DNA of 64,000 bases, taken from Centroberyx gerrardi (Eukaryota > Chordata > Actinopteri > Beryciformes > Berycidae). Each line of letters opens with the position of its first letter. The first letter of the stretch is position 1. The notes under the pieces are model-generated. The model did no database searches. It saw only the letters and a list, made by a program, of their open reading frames with translations, and was not told the origin of the DNA. Positions 13,644-26,857 of this stretch are shown here, in pieces. Both the position numbers and the translations under genes were made by a program. Location of the stretch: contig NC_136016.1 in assembly GCF_048128805.1 (NCBI RefSeq), positions 8,500,001 to 8,564,000 of the forward strand, in the 5' to 3' direction.

Positions 13644-13704
13644 ATGGATGGATGGATGGATAGATGGATAGCTGGATAGATGTATAGATGGATGTATGGA
13701 TGTG
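13644..13704 (+). repeat. GGAT tetranucleotide repeat
   Basis: Fifteen or so GGAT/AGAT/GTAT-type tetramers. The array is fairly pure on the left and decays to the right. Confidence 0.92.
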
Positions 13705-14332
13705 TTTACATGCCCATAAAGCAGTGTTTTATGAATGCTTGGCACTGACTTTTCCTCTGTAGACTTTTTCATCATAGCTAATGAAAGAATACAGACATAT
13801 ACAGTACTTGCCGTTGCCAGGTAATGCTGACGTTAACTAGTATATGCCTGTGTAGCCATTAAGCCTAACTGTCACTGAGACAAAATGCCTCCATACCATT
13901 TTCCACAATCTCTTTCGAGTAAATTACTGCTTAGAGCCTCGGAAAACACTTTTTTTTTTTTTCCACTCGCCCCACTGAGTAGTGTCAGTTATCATTTTGG
14001 GAGCAAGCTAATGAAACCTCTCAGCATTAACAAATAGGACCACTGAAGAATGTTCTATTTGCATCAGGTCATTGTTTGATTCATAAAAGAAAGTGGGGAA
14101 AAAAATGAAGGAGCAGGAAAAAAGTCTCCCTTTCCTATTGTAGACAGCGGTCTTGGCACAAGAGTAAACAATGTAGCTCTACAGCTCGGAGACTTCACGG
14201 AGCCATCGCCATGGCAACCCCATTTTCTAGTCATATCTTTAATGAAAAGGTAATGAGAGAAACATAACAGTCCCAACTTCATTACCGGAGCAAGATTCAG
14301 CAATAAAAACTAAATCAGGGCGTCTGTCATTT

Positions 14333-14361
14333 GCAGCAGCAGCAGCAGCAGCAGCAGCAGG
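14333..14361 (+). repeat. CAG trinucleotide repeat
   Basis: Nine consecutive CAG units outside any supported exon. Trinucleotide repeats of this length are usually polymorphic. Confidence 0.95.
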
Positions 14362-17300
14362 CCTGCTGTATGTAACAGTCATAAAAACAGAGTTTGGTCA
14401 TTGAGCAAGAGGAGACACAAGCCTGGTCAGCTGCTGATCAGATTGTGGTTTTCTCATTTCAGAGGAGAATCCATCATGTCTCATTTTCTTTCCGCGTCTG
14501 CTTTCAGAATGTGCCATGGGTGCGAGTTTTCATGTTTTCACAATGTAACTTTTTAGATCCGTACGAGGACAGAAACTGAAAGGTCTTGATGTCTGAACCT
14601 GTAAAACATGCTTCTTGCACAGTACTTATTCATCACACTTATCATATACACAGCACTCATTGTATCACAGTTGCAAATGTGCTCATACATACTATCATAC
14701 AATCATACAAGCATTATGCTTTGAATGAAACCCATTCATTTTATATATCAGCTGATTAAGATTAAAGGTACATACACTCGAAACACATTTTAAATTTATC
14801 AGTCCAGATCATGCAGTTTTCCCCAGGAACGCAGTGTTGAGCGATCATCTAATGCGTGGCTGCTGTGTAACAGAGCTTAAGACATGCTTTCTCTGGGGGC
14901 ACTGTGTGTTAGCTCTCTTCACAGTCCCATTGCATACATATTTGACAAAGAGGATATTACATACATGAGCGGAGAAAAAAAAAAAAAGCGAATTCCAAAT
15001 GATCAAATCCCCTTGGACAGTCTTTGCATTTTTACACAGAGCCGGGGCTCGGCTCTTTGCATTTTACACAAGGAAGAGAATTCTACATTCATCTTGTTTG
15101 TTTAATTGGATATGGCCTCTGGAAGAGGTCGCCCTCCAGAAAATGAGATGTGGCCCCTTTTCATCCCTGTAAGGTAAATATGTGTCACATTTGAATGCAC
15201 ACTTCACTGCGGCGCAGTTTACCTTGTCGTCCTCTCCTCATTATCACAATAACCTTGTGATCTGGCCAATTTTTGAGCAGTAATGATGCATGATTTTCTG
15301 AAAGTAATTTTAATCTGGGCTGGGGAGATCCAGCTGCCAGGTATCAAAGAACTCTTTGGCTGCCTTTAGCGTTGCACTCCAGCCACCCTGAGTCCACCAC
15401 CAGCTTTCCTCACCTCCTCCCCCCACCGCCCTCAGACATCTTCCATGCATAATTAGGTAGAGTCCACCGAGAATCACAGAGCAGGCTTTTCACTAAGCTA
15501 AGGAGTTTAAAGTTGCATTGCGTAGCGCTGTATTATTGCCTTTCTATGAGAAGTGGGCCCTGCTGAAAGCCCCATGAATTTTTGGAGCCAGGCGGCAAGA
15601 GAGGCCCTGCTGATCTCTGTCACAAGATCAGCCGCATTTGGCATTTGTCAGGCAGTGTTGGGACGTGCGCTTGCCCCGCTGTAATTTAAAACAATCTCTC
15701 TTTGAGTACATGGCAACAGGCTGAAGGGCTCAACGTTGTCATATCAGAGTCAGTTGAATAATAAGTTACGGCCAAAAAGGAGGGAAAAAAAATGAATGGT
15801 AAGAATGGCGCCCTGGGCTGTGTCCCAGATTTGCTATGAATACATTCAAGGATAATTGTGTAGAGTGACTGGACCACAGTGTTTATGAAGGCATATTAAC
15901 GCCAAAGCCAAGACAGTCCAGACAGGAAGAATGTACAACAGAGCAACAGAGCGTCTGTCTGTATGAATACACTCTTCCCTCATTGTCCTCTCAGATAGGA
16001 GGATCATTACTGGCTGGACACATGCTCTGGCAGCCCCGGCCTCATTATTATGCAGCAGTCGCCACAGGTTTAACAAAGAGAAATTTGTTTAGCATTTGTT
16101 TATCTGGAAGAGCAGAGACTGGCAACGGCGATGCTGGCAGCGGCGGCGGTGTGCCGATGCAGGGGCAAGGTGGGTAGGCGCTCAAGTAGTTGGCGGTCGC
16201 TCACAATCTGGCCCCCCCACCCTGCCCTCCAACCCCCGCCCCCCACACCGCCACCCTCCAATGCTCCCCACAGGTGCACAGTATTTTTCTACCGCGCACA
16301 TCAAAGACTCGGCGGCAAAGTGAGACACTGAAACGCAGAGTGGCACGCGGTTTCATCTTCAATTGTATCCTTTAAAGAGAAGATGCTGTATTATTCATTC
16401 TCGGAATATTTGGTTTTATTCATGGGAGAAGCATTTGCATTTGGAAAGGCTCCCCTTTGTCCACAACAAAATTCAGCCAGCAGTAGTTTTGGCTGATTGC
16501 ATTCCAATAAAAATATATATATATATTCTTAATTAGTATGTATTCAAAAAATACTTCAAACAGTTTTTGGTGATTGTAATCAGGCCAGCGCAAACACATT
16601 AAACATTTCATGGGTAAAAAGTCAGACTCCGTATGTTCTGAAAAGCAAATCGCAAACAAGTGATTAGAACAAAATCCTTGAAGCTTTTTATCGACTCATC
16701 ACCTGAAAAAACTGAAACTGAGTCATTCGCTGAGTTGTAGATATGAGATATCAGCAACGGTGTGTCCTTGAGTAAAACAAGTGCATGATAATCATCAACA
16801 AAATTATACCTCTCTGAGGTAAAACAAAACATCAAGCAGACTTGACTTTCTCCTCTGAAGAGTAGGTGTGGCAGCTCCGATTTATTGACAGTTTTTTCTT
16901 TCCTCCTCACAAGCTTGGTTGCAGGAAGAGGGTGGGGCGCCTGGCTCGTCCTTGACCTTCCTGTGAACCAAATACATCAGGAGTCTGTTGCTGAGGAGAT
17001 TAAAATCATGCAACAATGGGACACCACAGGAGTGAAAAGGGCCCGGGCTTCCTAAATACACACAACACCAATCAAAAGCTGTCTGACAGTTTTGTCCGCG
17101 CATGGTGGCTTCTTTTAATCTTGCCATGCATGTAAGGGGCAGATTCTACGCCACACCTCCTTGTTTAGTTTCCTCTCAGGGCAACAAAGAGGGACAGCCT
17201 CGAGTCAGCCTCTCTTTTTTTTCTCTAGCAGGATTTATGGAGACTCTGGAGGAGATAAGAGATGTGTGTGCACTGTATGTCGTTGAGGCAACAGAGCGTT

Positions 17301-17407
17301 GCACCATCAGAATGGACTGTGCTATCCTATCATACATCCAAGGAGTGCTGCACCCCTGTCTTATTACAGACAGCAGGTGCAGATGGTTAAAGGCAGGTGC
17401 TCGGTGA

Positions 17408-17459
17408 AAAAAAAAAAAAGGAAAAAGAAGAAGAAGGAAAAAAAAAAAAAAAAAAAGAA
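17408..17459 (+). repeat. A-rich / AAG repeat
   Basis: A tract of A interrupted by G and AAG units. It may be the tail of an old retroposon, but no body of one is recognisable upstream. Confidence 0.8.
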
Positions 17460-18325
17460 CAAGCACCTGGTCCCTCTGTTGTAGCAGGCTGGGGCTCCAC
17501 TCACTATGATTAGCTTTGTTTCTCCAACAGAGCGCAGCGAGGAACAAGACCTACAACTTCATTAGGGCGGAGCACAGCAGCCCTTCTTTTGCTTTTGTCC
17601 TACACTTGACTGCACTAACTTAGAGGACGGGTGGCTGTGGGCGAGCTGCCTCTCCTTTTATTAGGGAACCGCTGCTCTCTTGCCGGAGTGCTGCCTCTCC
17701 GTGAGCAAAGAGCTATAATCTGATGCACGGTGGTTTTCTACCGAGTCACGACTGAAAAACAAAACCGAAAAAAACCCAAAGCATTTGCCAGATTTCACTG
17801 AGACCCACAGACCGAGTGCGAGACCCCTAGAGCTGACCTGACAAGCAGCAATAAGCTCACTCCTACAAGCGTTTGGCTGGGATTCAGGTTCAGCATTCTA
17901 ACCCCCCCCTCCCCCCACGCGCCGCGAGATTGAGTGTGCAGGCAGCTCGTCCATGTGCTCGGCCCAGGCAAACCTGTGTAATTACCAAGCCCTGCTCGCA
18001 GCACCTCCGCTTCATTTCGGGAGAACGCCGCGGTGTATCTTCAAGGACAAGCAGAGGAAATTAGCGCTAATAGTGTGTTTGTATTGTCGGAGCTCGTATG
18101 CCCACAGATTTGCTTTATTCATGGCCTCACTTCATCTGCCAGCCAACCATTGAATAATTGAAGGAATTATCAGGCCAGGGGATCCAAAGCCCCTCAGAAA
18201 TGTGTCATGCCCCTGAGCAAAGCCCACAGAAAAAAAGGAATAGAGGGGCCTCCTAATTCAGTGCTGTGTGCGCGCACCCATAAAACACAACCCACATGCA
18301 GTGTTCCACCTACATACAAAGGCAC

Positions 18326-18373
18326 TCACGCACACACACACACACACGCACGCACGCACACATACACGCACGT
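18326..18373. repeat. CA/CG-interrupted microsatellite
   Basis: CA dinucleotides followed by CGCA units. Confidence 0.9.
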
Positions 18374-20403
18374 AAAGCACAAAGGTTGATGATGCCACCA
18401 ATGGCAAGCTTTGACTGGCAGAATATCAATACCCTCAAACAGTGGGAGCCTATACATGTCAGATAAATTTATGATTCTCTCCAAATACTGCTCTCCTATT
18501 TTCCTCTGCATCAGAATGGATGTTTTTGATGTAGCCAGATTTCACCATGCAGTTTGGCTAGTGTCCCTCATACCTCCACAAAGAATGTGACTGACGCAAC
18601 ATTAATCTCCAAACAAAAAGACTGGCACAACTACTCCGCACAATTTCAGGGCTATGAGGTGGCAACGTCAGTCTTGATTTCTCACTGTTCCCTCACAAGC
18701 TGTTCCACTTTCTCTGAATTCTCATTTAGATCAAACAAAACACTTCAGAAAGGAGGTGAAACGATACCGTTTAAATCCGTGACGCACGCGCACACAGGGG
18801 ACCTCCTTCTCATTTTCTAAACAGAAACTCGTGGCAAGAACTTTAAATTCGCCGTATTAAGGCGTGACCTACATGGGAGAAAGCCAAAGCCAAAACTCCA
18901 GCTCCCAGCAAGATTCCCACATATTCCATATTCCAAAATGTAATGCATGAACATTGAGGAGGAGAGAGTTTCTCTTCTAAAAACATAATTCTCTTGTGGG
19001 TGGTGCACGCAACCCTTCCTGAAGCACAGGTTAGAGTACATACCACATCCTTCAAGGTGAAAAGCATGTAATAATGATTAGGATGATAATTCATTGCCCA
19101 AGGTTTTCACTGATGCACTGTTTCATTTGGTATAAAAAAAAAAAACCTTTACCGATGCCAGCCGGAGGTTGTAACATAATATAATCTCTCTGACACTGAC
19201 ATATGAAATACATTCCTTGGCTGACATTCATGAATAATAGGAACTGTTTGGAGAAGAACAACTCTCAGGTCTATTTTCAAATAGGTTTCAGACTGCAGTG
19301 CTGCAAAAAACAGCCTCCCTGCAGTTGGCATGGAGTGGAAAGACATCTGGAAACACATCTCCCGTAAACAGATTTCTCGCAATACCTGATGGATATTCCA
19401 ACCTGCATGTTTTTTTCATCACACATACTGTAGATACAGTACAACAGCAAGGAAAGTAGAAGAACCAGAGGAGCCAGATTTTTCCAGGATGATTGTGGTA
19501 TTGTGCAGACGAAGAGACACGGACACTTGATCTCGGCTTTCATCACGAGACAAAAATGCGTTACGGGATACATTTTATCGCACGGCAATCGTGTCAGAAT
19601 GTGGCACGGCTCCCACAGGCCGTGAGCTGGGGGGTGAAAGTGGCGGTCATTCAGTTGTGTCCACTGTGAGTGTGAAAGGCTAGCCTATTCTCTGTGTGAG
19701 CTGGGGGGCCTTGTTAAGGGTGGCAGGCCAGGGGAGAGCTCATGCAGACAGTTCAGAGAGAGTTGAAGCCCTCACAAGACCAAGGGAGGACGACATACCA
19801 GTCTTTTCCGCTTGATTGCAGCTGGCCACAGCAGTTGCAGTTACATCGGTGTGATCAGCATAGCATTTTTCTCCCCCCCCCAAAAGATTACACATCTATT
19901 CAATTTGTATTTTTTTTTGGTCCATGTTGTCTTTTTCAAAAGGACACAGATGGCTTGTTGTTAAGGTATTGCCTGCTCAGCGATATGCAGTGTTCATAAC
20001 GATTTATAAAACTTAAGAATTAAGAATAGTCTTTCAAGAATGTCGTGGGCCAATGCTTTGAGAAATTAGGAAAATTGTTATTACACATTAGTCTTATATA
20101 TTGTATGTGACACACAACCATTGTTGGCTGCTAGTAGAAGTTAGGTAATAATAAGCTAAGCATAGACCTTTTGACACATTGAATGTTTCTGTATCGGCTA
20201 AATATTTTAGGTCTTATATATATTTAAAGAAGAGCTTCCCACAGTCCAAAAAGTCCAAAGTCTTATCATCCATTTGTAGTGAGTCTAAGTAAAACCTGGA
20301 CACACAGACAGACTGGCATGCACCACAAAGTGTGACACCCTTCCCCCCAGCAAGGGACTGTTCATACCCAACCAACTTTCCCCTGAGTTCAACCCCATCT
20401 GTT

Positions 20404-20680
20404 CCTTTGGTGGAAAAGGGAAGGAGAAAGAGGAGGAGAAAGGGGGGGTGGGTGCTGAGGTGAGGAGAAAATCAGGGTGGGATCTGGAGACAGCCGTAGG
20501 AGAGATGGAGGAGGAGGAGGGAGGAGGGGCTAGGAAGAGAAGGGGGGGGGGCTGGTACGGGGGGAGGGAGAGAAGTCGGAGGGGAGGGGGGGTATTAGGG
20601 GTGAGAGAAAAAGCAGGAGGAACAGAGGGAGGGAAGGAAGGAGGGGGGGAGGGAAGGAAGGAGGGAGGGAGGGGGAAAGA
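20404..20680 (+). repeat. long homopurine (G/A) tract
   Basis: About 275 bp are almost wholly G and A on the plus strand, in GGA, GGGA, GAAGGA and G-run units. Only a few T or C bases interrupt it. The opposite strand reads as Pro/Ser-rich, which explains the 154-codon frame at 20,285-20,749. Such mirror-like purine tracts can form triplex (H-DNA) or G-quadruplex structures. Confidence 0.9.
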
Positions 20681-21367
20681 CGGACACCAAAGCCTGGGCC
20701 ACTTGATGAATTCCTTGCCTGGTGCTCCTGAATGTACGAGTAGTTTCATAAGCAGGTGTGTTTCTTTGGCTCTGAAGAGGAGAATAAAAGGGCCGCTGAG
20801 ATGCAGATAATTTTGCTGACAGGTGGTAATGATTTTTTGTTTTATTTAACAGCAACATGCCATACTTTGCACGAGTGCATGAAGATGCAGCCTTGTGATC
20901 ATTCTCCGTGCAGAAACAGAGACACTTGAAAACAAATAAAAGGACTCTATTGCTACTGCTGTAGTACAAATTAATCAAAAGGCCCATGGTGAACGTAGTA
21001 TTCTATGATTTCTCTCCCAGACTGGTTTACCCTGTCTGTAGGTCTTTGTTGTCAGTGAGCAACACATCAGAGGATTTAGACAGATATGAAAAGTTGAACA
21101 TGGCCTGAGCGGAAGATGTTTTTATCTCTCGCAGTTCTCCGGCAGCTACCGGCCCCGCGTCCGGTCTCCTTTTCATTTTTCTTCCCCTTGACAAAGGCTG
21201 CCATGGCACGTACGTTTCCTGTCACTTTCCCAGGCTCAAAATGGTGGAGGTGGCCAGGCAGCCACTCTGTCACTTCTGTGTGGCCATGCGTGGGACAGCC
21301 TCCTCCCTCCCCCTGACCTGCAGCTGCCACTCACACTGACATCACCAGAAAACCCCTTGTTTTGTCT

Positions 21368-21402
21368 CCGAACCCCCCCCACCCCCACCCCCCACCCCCC
21401 CG
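21368..21402. repeat. poly-C tract with A interruptions
   Basis: Five C-runs of about 3-8 bases separated by single A residues. The complementary strand has enough G-runs for a G-quadruplex. Confidence 0.85.
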
Positions 21403-22125
21403 AGCCAAAGGTCAAGGTTCAGTTTGTGGCGGGCGAGAGAGAGAGAGACCTTGTCATTCCCCTCCCGCTGCCACATATGGAGATGCTACATGAAACAAAT
21501 TAGCGGGCTGACTGTGTGTTGGTTGGGAGAATTGCTTGTGGTGTGACAAACGTATCCCCTCCTACACCCACACTATTTGTTTATCAGGTATTTAGTCGAT
21601 AACTAAGTGCTGCATTATGCATGAGGCTACACAATACTTAATTACACTTGCATGATTTGGACGCCTTATTCAAATTAGGTCTGTTTGATACGTGGACTAT
21701 TCTCAACAGAAGACAAGTAATTACTGTACGATTTCCATTCGGCATAGAGACTCCTGCTTACAAGTATAACCATGGGGGGATAACGGATATAAAGTCAAGG
21801 ATACTTGTTCTATCATCGTCTCAGAGACTGTTTTTACTGCAGACTTACACCGTTCTCCGTCACACAAAGAGAGTTTCTTTTTCTCCATGGTATAATGACT
21901 GCATGAAAGCTCGGGTTTGTGAATTCCAAATCCTATTTACCTCTCCCCAACATTAAAGATCCTCAGCGAGAAGCACTTTGCTCGAAACTATTTGATGATA
22001 AACCTTTTGAAATATTGATTTGAATGTGAAATTGAGAGGCAGTGAGTGGCGAAGGCATCAGTCAGTGTTTTTCTCTTTTAATCCTAACTTCTTTATCTGG
22101 GGGCATGAAGAGAAGCAGAGGGAGA

Positions 22126-22332
22126 GATGCGTGTGTGCACATCTGTGTGTGTGTGTGTGAGCGTGTATATATGTCTGAGCGTGTGTGTGTACTTGTAAGT
22201 CCGCGTGTGTGCACCTATCCTATCCTATTTGCGCTTGTGTGTGTGCATTTGCATGTGTGTTTGCGAGTGTGCGTGTATTCATTTGTGCATGCGTGTGTGC
22301 ATATTTTGTGTGTGTGTGTGTGTGTGTGTGTC
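22126..22332. repeat. GT-rich compound microsatellite
   Basis: About 200 bp of GT dinucleotides mixed with GTGCAT, GAGC and ATAT units, ending in a pure GT run at about 22,307-22,331. Confidence 0.9.
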
Positions 22333-24639
22333 TTGCAGAGTGAGGTGAGAGACTGCTTGATTTTTGAACCACTGTAAACAAGCCAGAGCCTTGTTAACGA
22401 TGCCACTCAGAGTTAATGCGCAAAACAACTTTCAACTCAAAATCCGCTTTTCAGGAAAGTCTGAATTCCATGCTGATTACTGTGGAATAAATGCTGATCC
22501 ACACTCTACTCAGTATGGCAGTCGAATCTTTGGCAGCCCCTACAAATTTTCTTTCAGACACAGGGAAACATACTATATTGCTAGTGTATACCTAGGTAAA
22601 TATATTTCCACAACCTGTCATTTCAGAATAAATAACCACATGTCAGCCTCTCCCCATGGTGAATAGGCCTCCGACAATAGGGGACACCTACAGTATGTGG
22701 AAGGAATCCTTCCCTTTCTTATTTTGCTCTCACAATACACCTGAGACATCCAACAACCCACAGAAATGCAGCACAAAGACACCCATGACAAAGATATCTA
22801 CCAATGATACGACAAAGATACCTATGACAAATTAAACACAACCCATCAAGTAATACCCATTATACTATAATTGCATCCATAAGCATTGATCCAAAATATG
22901 CTGCAGTTGCCCTCGGATTTCCCTGCATCTTTAAAGTAATTAAAGCATAAAAATATTATGCTGTACCTCATGCCTCTGAATTGATTAACACAGATCCAGA
23001 GAACTGTGTTAACCCAAAAGACGTTGCTCCCAACATTCTGCAGTTCAGACTGATAGTTTAAGCTAAATGTCACTTACATTTCTGGAAAATAAAAATGCAA
23101 AAGATGCTAAAAATATAGGTGATAGATGATGTCTGGTTTGACAGTGATAGTCATTGATCACCATTGGATCGTGCTACATGCTTCTTCTTCATACGTATTT
23201 CTTAGGAATCAGCTGGGCTGCACTCTGTGTCATACACTGTGGGGATCAGGTCATGAACTGGGGAGAAAACAAGCAACACTGAGTAACTGATACCACTGAG
23301 AAAGAGAGTATAGAGATTGGTAACTGTGGGTCCATATATCTTTCCTAAGGACTATTTGGACTAGTTCCATCATGTGTTGAGGTTGCCCTCTGCTGGCTCC
23401 TGTTTTCTGCAGCATACAGGAATACCATGATACCATGATATGTGCAGGAGTATACCTTCTTGGAGGCACGATACTATGTTCCTTTTTAGCTGTAATGGAG
23501 GCCGAATAATATCTTTGAAATGGGATTTTAATAAAGCAGATACACTTAATTGGGGTGTAGGTGTGGCTACTACTACTATGGAATTTGCAATAGGTAGTAC
23601 AGAGTAGGCTGACAAATATAAGTTGCTGATACACCTGTTCATCATTAGAATATATTGGCATGCCACCTTGATATCAGAGTCCCCTTATACAGTGTATTAT
23701 GACAGTTTTTGGTTGCATGCTCTTTTGCCAGTGCCCTTATGCTTTTGTGTCAGACGTGATCTTTTAACAATTCAAGACAACGCGACATGACTCGAGGTCA
23801 AATAGGTGAAAACGCAAGCCAAGATTCACCCACCTTCCACACAACCCCTTGTAACTGTTGCCAGCCAATATAAACCATCATAACTGCATTAGACCCCTCG
23901 GATGACAAGACAAGGGCAAAATAAATGGAATAGAGTTTCAGTTGGTGGGTATGAAGGGCGTTGTCTCCCGGGGAGGGCTTGACTTTGTGAGCGGGGGTGG
24001 GAATGTGAGGCAATATCAAGGTAGTACGGAGTGGGATGGGGGAATGGGATGCAGGAAGCTATTCCATCCTCATGAGTCCTCTCCATGGCAACTGATCAAT
24101 ACTGTTGAAGTAATGTGATTGTTTATTCCTCTTCCTGAGTCTGTCTTAGCCGTGCTGAGGAAACCACTTCACTTACTCTGTTTTTACAAGGGCAGACAGA
24201 GAACGTTATTCTTACAATGAACCGCTTTTTTACAATGCTTTGTGAATATTACAACACGAAATCTAAAGTACAATTTGTAATAGACAATGCAACGCACAGA
24301 CTCTTTCAGGCACACTTAAGCATACAGTAAATGGAAGCTGTTCAACATCCTTCGCTCATACAAGATCTGACTCACAGAGAGCAATATCAATTTCTATCAC
24401 AGGGGAAAGCTCAGAATAATATTGTTCATTGTGTGAATGTTCTCTTTCTATGAAAGCAATATTATACTAGGCCTTGCTATATTTTCCATGTTAATTCAAC
24501 CCCAGAGATTGGTGACGGGCCAACAGGGTTATCCTTGAAAGGCTTGAGCTGGCTGACAAGAATCTTGACAGTACATTTAAATGCAACCCACTATCTACAT
24601 GCAGCAGTTTGTTGAACTAACCCCTTGGCACCGACGTAT

Positions 24640-24700
<61 letters not shown>
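24640..24700. repeat. CA microsatellite
   Basis: Thirty CA units with one TA interruption at about 24,671. Confidence 0.95.
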
Positions 24701-24701
<1 letters not shown>

Positions 24702-26835
24702 TATCACAGTTGAGATGATACTATGAGTGATTTATTCCTAAATTTTATGCTTTTCCACACAGCTCCGAGACAGAAATGAGGCAACAGCACCTCAAGTTAT
24801 TTTCACATCTTGGCAGGGTTTGGGGATTTTGTTATATTAATGTGCTGCAGGAGTTTCGTCCTGTTTCTGAAGTGCCTCCCATGTGGATTCCTGCGCCACG
24901 ACACGGAAGGTTTTTGTAACTCTCTGGGGCTGCTGTGGCTCGGGCTCCATCAGCGTGACTGATCTCATTTATCCTAGTCTCATCCAAGAGGCCCGTGGTG
25001 TAGGAACTGGAGCTCCAGCAGCAGCGGCACTGTTTGTGCAGCAGCACAGATCATTGAGCTGTGCAGTCGTACCCTGGCAGCTAGGGACACGCATGTCTGA
25101 ATAACAGTATGCATTTATGATTCCTATGTATGGGGAACTCCAGGGTGCCGGAGATGCACGCCGCTTCATAATGAGAAAAACAAATAAATCACAGCCCTTC
25201 ATTGCACTGCATCATCTCATGCATGCGGTCTGATTTTAGCTTATCAATAATTCCTGCTGAGAAGTCACCCACATAGCAACGTACCACAGTGACAAACATA
25301 TGGTATATTAGATACACAAGCAACTTCATAACCAATGTGACTGCTTGGAATGATTAGGAATAATATGCCATTTAATATTCTGCTAATCCCAAATTTCAGG
25401 GTGCCAAATTTACGAGTGGGCTTTCATTGACCCATGAAGCCAGAAATTATTCCCACTCCTAGTTATTCACTCAAATCCCAGATATACCATGAAAATTACA
25501 AAGCATCATAGAATATCGACTCAGGAAAACAAGTGCACATCTTCAACAGAGGAAGATTAATAAGAGCATTTATTTGTATGCTGGCAATGCCTTGACAGAA
25601 AGAAAGGTTCATTCAGTAAATGTGCGAGCAGACTCATCACATTTTTCCCCTGACATCCTGTTCTGTAGCTCCACTTACCATGACATTTTGTTACTTTGCT
25701 TGTAATTGATTTCTACTTCAATTTATTAATATAGCCTATGGAGCGCCTGGAGCACAACGCCAGTTATCTGGGGCCCACCAGGAGCTTAATCTCCTAAAAT
25801 GAGCTGAATTAATAGGAGAGTGCTCAAGTAACATATTGATTACTGAATCAATGTCTGTTTCTTTGCACCATGCTCAAATGATTAGGGTAAAATGGAGCAG
25901 CATTAAGAAATAAGACCCGTCCCTTGTTCAATCTCTTTGCTTCGATCTAAATTTCAATGGGTTTCTTTCCTGATTGATACAGTGTGTACATTTTTAACTC
26001 AACCTGTCATAGGAAGAAGGAATTCAAAGAAACATATCACTGGATCTATGTTTTCCACCACCTCCAGGCTTTTTTTTCCCTCTTTCAGTCAAATTGCCCA
26101 AAAGCTTGGATTGCAAGGGATGAATTGCAACAAGTAATACACTGAGGGGCATTTTGTCAGGGGCAGTGTCATGGTTTCCAAACCACATGGCATGTTTTTT
26201 TCTTGCCTGGGAGGCAGCTGTGGATTTGAGCTTCTGCAGGTGATTCAGAGGGAAGCTCTCTGGATCCTGGCTGCCCAGATAGTCAAGCCAATAAGAACGA
26301 TAAGGCCATGGGACCCACATCCTCACTTCCATCCTCATCATGGGGCCTCAAGTGGAGCTGGCAATAATTTTGTTTCCTTCCCAGTAACATATTGCGCCCC
26401 AAACCCTTGCAAGAAAGAGAGATAAGTGAAAATCAATCATCAGCTGGCTCTACTTATGTTCCTTACAAAGGAATGGGAACGAATCCCAGAGTGTTCATTT
26501 AATATGTACAATAGCCCAAATGATATACTGTGCTTACACCATCAGAAATGCTTGTGCTGCTTGTCAAAACACCCCAATTGTCATTTGATGAATAAGGATA
26601 ATTTCTGTTGTTTCTCCATGCTCTCTGGGGGGGAGAGGAAAAACATTTCAACACCCCCAGTGCTACTATAACATAAATGATACAACCGGCTGTATGTCTT
26701 GGAGCGCTCAGACTCGCCTGTTCTTCACTGGTGATGATAGGAGACCTGAGATCCTGTTGGCAGGATACAAGGCACTGGATATTATTTTGTTAATATAGAG
26801 CTAAGACACAATACTGTAGGCTATTGTGGGTAGGC

Positions 26836-26857
26836 TATTACTATCATGATAGTAATA
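26836..26857. repeat. 22-bp perfect palindrome
   Basis: The core ATTACTATCATGATAGTAAT is identical to its own reverse complement, and one more base pair on each side also pairs. No loop. It could extrude as a cruciform or be a dimeric protein site; no function is evident. Confidence 0.85.

Larger units (their letters stand above)
10501..17500. other. gene desert, third part: AT-rich, microsatellites
   Basis: No gene is supported. Several AT-rich blocks (for example 10,670-11,170 and 11,740-12,720) carry many TAATTA/ATTAAT-type homeodomain motifs, and a TAATCC bicoid-type site lies near 10,745. These are compatible with developmental enhancers, but only by inference. Simple repeats at 11.3, 13.05, 13.65, 14.34 and 17.4 kb are listed separately. 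Confidence 0.5.

Noticed and set aside
20285-20749. 154-codon Pro/Ser-rich minus-strand frame
   Set aside because: It is the complement of a homopurine tract, in which stop codons are rare by composition. No family likeness.
23251-23661. 136-codon minus-strand frame in the desert
   Set aside because: Residue mix is random, an overlapping frame is also open, and no splice sites or homologue could be recognised.
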